A stretch of DNA of 64,000 bases from contig JAANDG010000201.1 of NCBI GenBank assembly GCA_036852015.1, positions 62,001 to 126,000 of the forward strand, read 5' to 3'. Shown piece by piece: positions 59,655 through 64,000 of this stretch (its first letter is position 1; each line of letters begins with the position of its first letter). The notes under the pieces are model-generated. The model was not told where the DNA came from, did not search any database, and saw only the letters and a program-made list of their open reading frames with translations. A program made the position numbers and the translations under genes. This DNA is from Pelodera strongyloides. Its lineage: Eukaryota > Nematoda > Chromadorea > Rhabditida > Rhabditidae.

Positions 59655-62400
59655 ATGAGAGCTAGTGAAAAGACCTCTAAATTCATGTACAGCAATATAT
59701 TGTCTTTAAGAAAAAAGTTATCAGAAGTAAAGGTCATACTAGACTCTCATTCACCCGAAGTTTTTATGCTTACTGAAACTTGGCTTCAACAGTCTCATAC
59801 TGATTCTAGCATTGTTTCTCACTTTGGTCACTATTCTATACTGCGTACTGATAGAATGTCTACAAAAGGTGGAGGTGTTGCGTTGCTAGTTAAGAACTAT
59901 ATAGTTACTAGTGTTGTTTCTCAGCATAATGATATTTGGTTTGAAGCAATTACTGTTGATTTATTCATGTCACAACCATTAAGAATTACGTTAGTATATT
60001 TTAAGCCTGCATCAAATCTTGAGAATGTAATTTCGCTCACAGAGTATCTCGCCCAGTTTGTCGTTTGTGATTTCCCATGTATAGTAATTGGTGATTTTAA
60101 CCTTCCGTCAATTAACTGGTTACAGAAATTGGGTAATGGTACAGGAGCATCTTTGTTCGTAGATTTCTGTAATTCAGCTAATTTTGAGCAGTTAGTCAAT
60201 TTTAATACAAGAAACAATCACTGCTTAGATTTGATTCTTACAGCTGATGACGTTGTTTTTGATCCGAAATGTTTGCCTCCCCCTCACAAATGTGATCATT
60301 GTCTAATTTCGTTTAACGTTCGTATTTCCACTGAAACACAGGTTATTCGACAATCTTATGATTTTAAAAAAGCAGATTACCTGTCAATTTCAAGGGAGTT
60401 ATGCAATATCGATTGGCCACACATGCTACGAGTATACCCTAATGCCGATTTACTTTACAAGTTCTTTGTCTGTTTTATTCACGAACTTATGTACACATTT
60501 ATCCCTCTTAAAAAAGTTTCCGTTGGTGGTATTCGAATACCGAGACATATAGAAAACTTGCTCAATCAGAAAGAGCGATTGTTTCCCTTGATCGATATTA
60601 GTGATGTGCATAAAGAAAAGTATAATTTAGTCAGCAGCTGGTTAAAAAGAGTCTCTGATAAGTACTATAGCAATGTAGAAAGAAAAATCATTGCTTCAGG
60701 CCAAGTTAGCCAGTTGTTTAAGTATATTAGTAATGGTACATCTCGCTCTCCTAGAGTTAACCACATTGTTACTGACCTAGAAGGCATAACTCACGTCAGT
60801 GATACAGATCGTGCAAATGCTTTTGTTCGTTATTTTCATTCTAATTTTATTCAAGATGATAACCGTTGTCAGCAGATTGATACTCAGTTTAACATTACGG
60901 ATCCTTTTCCTCCCGTTGTTATTGATCCTTCAATAATTATGTCATTAATTGCAAAGTGGAAGGTCTCTTTCTCTCGCACACCTGATGGTTTACCAATGCA
61001 TTTTCTGAAAGAGATCGGCCCTGCTATTTCGGTTCCGTTGTCCATAATTTTTAATAGGTCTATGTTGACTGGAGAAGTTCCATTCTTTTGGAAATGGTCC
61101 TGTGTCATTCCGCTACCTAAGGGAATGCCAAGTGATTCTTCTGTAAAAAACTATAGGCCAGTAAGTATTACTAGTTTTCCTTGTCGCATATTTGAAAAAC
61201 TCTTAGTTTCGCATATGTTAGACTTTTCTCTCAAGAACAATTTAATACCCGTTGAGCAGCATGGTTTTCTTAAGAGTAGATCAAGAGAAACTGCTCTCCT
61301 TGGTGCTTTAAATGACTGGACCCTGGCAATTGAAAATGGCGAGAAAATCGATGTTGTTTATTTTGATTTTGCCAAAGCTTTTGACAGGGTTTCGCACAAG
61401 AAACTTATTGCAAAGTTAGAGTGTATGGGGTTCCCCGATTATGTGTGTCGATGGATCAAGAATTGGCTTGAGGACAGAAAAATGTTTGTCAGAACTGCAA
61501 ACTCCACTTCAGAAGTAATGAACTGTATTAGTGGTGTGCCCCAAGGTTCAGTTCTTGGTCCTATTCTGTTCTCTCTTTTTACATCTGATCTTGCTTCGGT
61601 TTTACGAAATTCTGGTACTCACTTTGTCATGTATGCTGATGATATTAAGATTTATAGAGTAATCAAATCAGCTAATGATGTTGTTCACTTGCAACAATCA
61701 ATAGACTTTGTTTATGAGTGGTCGGTTAGCTTTCAGTTGCCGTTGGCACCTCACAAGTGTCAAGCACTATATATTGGTGCTCGAAATCCCAAACCAGACT
61801 ATATTTGCAATGGTACTGTAATTTCGAAGGTAACTGAAGTTAAGGACTTAGGCTTTTTTTATTACCGAAAATCTTAGTTTTTCTAGGCATGTGTCGTTTA
61901 TTTGTAACCAGGCTCGAAAGAGGATGTTTGCCCTTTTTCGTACACTAAAAACTCACAAAGCAAAGATCCTTGTTCTAGCTTATTGTTTATATGTGAGGTC
62001 TATTCTCGAATCAGGTTCCGTTGTATTTAACCCGTACAAGCAGAGAGACAAATTAGCCTTAGAAAGAATTCAACGAATGTTTACCAAGCGTGTTTTTATG
62101 CGATCTCATTTACTTAGATATGCTGATACGCCCCCTCCCAGTGTAAGAAATGACGCTTTGAAATTAGATTTACTTGTGAATCGTAGAAAAAGAGCAGATG
62201 CTAAAATGCTACGAAAAATTTTAGCTGGGAAATGTGGTGCGAGCTTGCAGAGAATGTTCAAGTTCAGACCCTTTGCTTACTCTTCCCGTAGGGGCAGGAG
62301 TAGGATCGTTATTCCCAGAGCAACTAAAATGGTTCGTAGGCATTCATTTGTACATAGAACTTCTATTATGATTGAGGAAACTCCGCACTTAGCTTCATAG
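59655..62400 (+). pseudogene. LINE ORF2: endonuclease-reverse transcriptase, one frameshift
   Basis: The first 740 codons (to 61877) are open. Endonuclease motifs are TETWLQQS, GGGVALLVK, GDFNLPSINW and HKCDHCLISF. Reverse-transcriptase motifs are KNYRPVSITSFPCRIFEKLL, EQHGFLKSRSRETALL, YFDFAKAFDRVSHKKL, GVPQGSVLGPILFSL and the catalytic MYADD. A run of seven T at 61854-61860 shifts the frame and ends the protein at a TAG. The C-terminal part continues in the +1 frame to 62400 (169 codons, YCLYVRSILESGSVVF and so on). Six T would restore continuity, so the break is a single-base insertion or a sequencing error in a homopolymer. All catalytic residues lie before the break. Confidence 0.9.
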
Positions 62401-62547
62401 ATTTCTGTATAATGTGTCACTTTATTTATTCTTCATTTTTGTATTTGTGCTACTGTTGACTGTTGCTTTACTCGACAAAACTGTACGTTGCATATATTTT
62501 TCTCATGAATTTTATGTGTGCGTAATAAATTATTATTATTATTATAG

Positions 62548-64000
62548 AATGGTGCACACATACTGACGTCATCATGTGTGTGTCACATGCTTCCTTGTAA
62601 TACAAACTACAAAATGGTTCGTGTTATCACGCCCCGCAACTGTGATTTGATGGAGCGATGCGTTCGCGAACTGATAAGAGGAGATGCTGAACTATTCACT
62701 TCAGAATTTATGTTGGATGTCAGAGGTCATCAGCATGAAATTCCCACTCATTTATGTGTCTAAACATTGTTTTGTGGCTCTGAATAAGTTTCGATATTAT
62801 CATCAATCAAGCATTCATTATGCGCAAAGGAACTCCTTAAAATAAATCCTTTAATTTGCATAATTTGGCTAAGAAAATATCAACTTCTATTTGTCACTTC
62901 AGACTGAGTTATTTCCGTCATATTCCTAGACATTACATGCACAATTAAATTAGTTTGATATTGGTGATCGTAATGTGTAATTTCGCATAGTTTTCTCCTC
63001 CTCATTGTAAGTAAATGCAACTTCTTGTATCCATATTAATGGGGGTTTCCAAGTATGCTGAAAATTTACAGTATTTTGGAATTATGCGAGAACATTTTTT
63101 TTTTCATATTAAATATGCCGGTTAGTGGCAAAATACGGTAGTATTAACGGAAACTCGCTGATTTTTTTGTGATACTTCGAAACCCCATAAAAAGGAGTTT
63201 GAACCACTACGCGATTTTGATGTAAAAAATATGTTAGGTATTTCTTTATGAGCGAAGCTAGCTGAAAACTATGCAATTTTCATTGTACACTGATCGTAAT
63301 TGCATCGAATGCTGCGAAAAATTCAATTTTTGGGTGACCAATACAAATGCAACTAAATGAAGAAGTGCCCGACCGGAATTGATAAACAATTCACATAACC
63401 GCCATTTAATATCCAGTTATCTTTAATTCAGTCATCGGTCGTGAATTGCAAAATTGAATAATAAATAAAAAGGTATTCAGCCGAAGATCGCCTATGTGAA
63501 ATTATTGTTCCGTTTTGTTTCTAAACCGCAAATTTGTACAAAGTTTGCCCTACAAATGTACTAGAAAATAAGGTCAACAATACACGCATGAATAGTTTAT
63601 GAATCCTTTTAATCAAAAACATATTGCGGACATATTTTGAAAACAGTCTGTTTCACAATTTCCCAATAACATAGAAAACTAATATTTTCGATCACTAGTG
63701 TCAGATCAGAAAGGAAGTACTTCTACAAAGGCTGTAAAATTCGGAATAAAAAACTATAGATTCTTCTCACTAACTAACCTTAAATATCGGCCAGAGTCCC
63801 ATATTCTTGATGGTTTCAAATATTCCCTGCACAGAGAAATGAGATTCAAAGTATACCGCCCATTATACTTCCATGTAAGTGTTTTGTTTTAATGTTCATA
63901 ATCCGTCACTGCTGTGTCCCAATACCTGTCATTTGATGTCTTATTGTGACGGAGCTTGTTAGCGAAGCATTTTTTTGTTGTTGGGGAAGTATTCTCCTTT
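62548..64000. other. Downstream of LINE, no supported gene
   Basis: A 61-codon ORF (62578-62763) and a 64-codon ORF (63698-63892) have no motifs or clear splice partners. The region is AT-rich. A gene may start beyond the window. Confidence 0.35.

Larger units (their letters stand above)
58440..62547 (+). mobile_element. Near full-length CR1/Jockey-like LINE
   Basis: Non-LTR retrotransposon with a GC-richer 5' UTR (from about 58440), ORF1 (58776-59646), ORF2 (59655-62400), a short 3' UTR and a 3' end GTAATAAATTATTATTATTA, a trinucleotide tail instead of poly(A). Endonuclease of the apurinic type followed by reverse transcriptase, with no RNase H, fits the CR1/Jockey group. Target-site duplications were not found, so the 5' boundary is approximate. 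Each ORF appears to carry one frameshift, so this copy is probably dead, but the lack of stop codons otherwise suggests recent loss. Related tails occur at 41428-41540 and 55229-55308. Confidence 0.9.

Overview
This 64 kb window is eukaryotic nuclear DNA and reads as a nematode genome, probably a clade V (rhabditid or strongylid) species. The genes are broken into many small exons. Introns are bounded by GT..AG, usually with a short pyrimidine tract and TTTCAG or TTTAG at the 3' end. The base composition is AT-rich, and three conserved metazoan genes can be spliced from sequence alone with every intron phase agreeing. Species was not determined.

Layout. (1) 1-4293, minus strand: 14 exons of HMG-CoA reductase, with the 3' end cut off by the window start. 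(2) 4.3-17.9 kb: gene-poor. It holds an intact tRNA-derived SINE with a perfect 12-bp target-site duplication (8069-8309), a diverged ~0.8-kb tandem repeat pair (9.16-10.69 kb), three copies of a ~160-bp repeat, a foldback MITE (14.86-15.31 kb) and one isolated SET/SMYD-like exon. (3) 17885-20176, minus: a seven-exon gene for a single-pass membrane protein with a long Glu/Arg/Gln coiled coil and a Pro/Gln-rich tail. (4) 22.6-42.5 kb, all plus strand: six small multi-exon genes encoding low-complexity, apparently disordered proteins of about 70-405 aa that I cannot assign to any family. At least two of them share exon architecture and look like paralogues. Palindromic MITEs and SINE fragments lie between and inside them. 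(5) 43980-45584, plus: cysteine dioxygenase, cdo-1. (6) 47202-50442, minus: alg-2, the dolichol-linked oligosaccharide mannosyltransferase, convergent with cdo-1. (7) 55.2-57.7 kb: a 129-bp satellite array with a 516-bp higher-order repeat, bounded by 89-bp perfect direct repeats. (8) 58006-58087, minus: tRNA-Leu(AAG). (9) ~58.44-62.55 kb: a nearly full-length CR1/Jockey-like LINE with frameshifts in both ORFs.

The recognised genes serve housekeeping metabolism: mevalonate synthesis (nematodes use it for dolichol, ubiquinone and prenyl groups, not sterols), cysteine catabolism and N-glycan precursor assembly. They do not form an operon. The most unusual content is the cluster of disordered-protein genes, the satellite with its flanking repeats, and the set of SINE and MITE families with visible structure.
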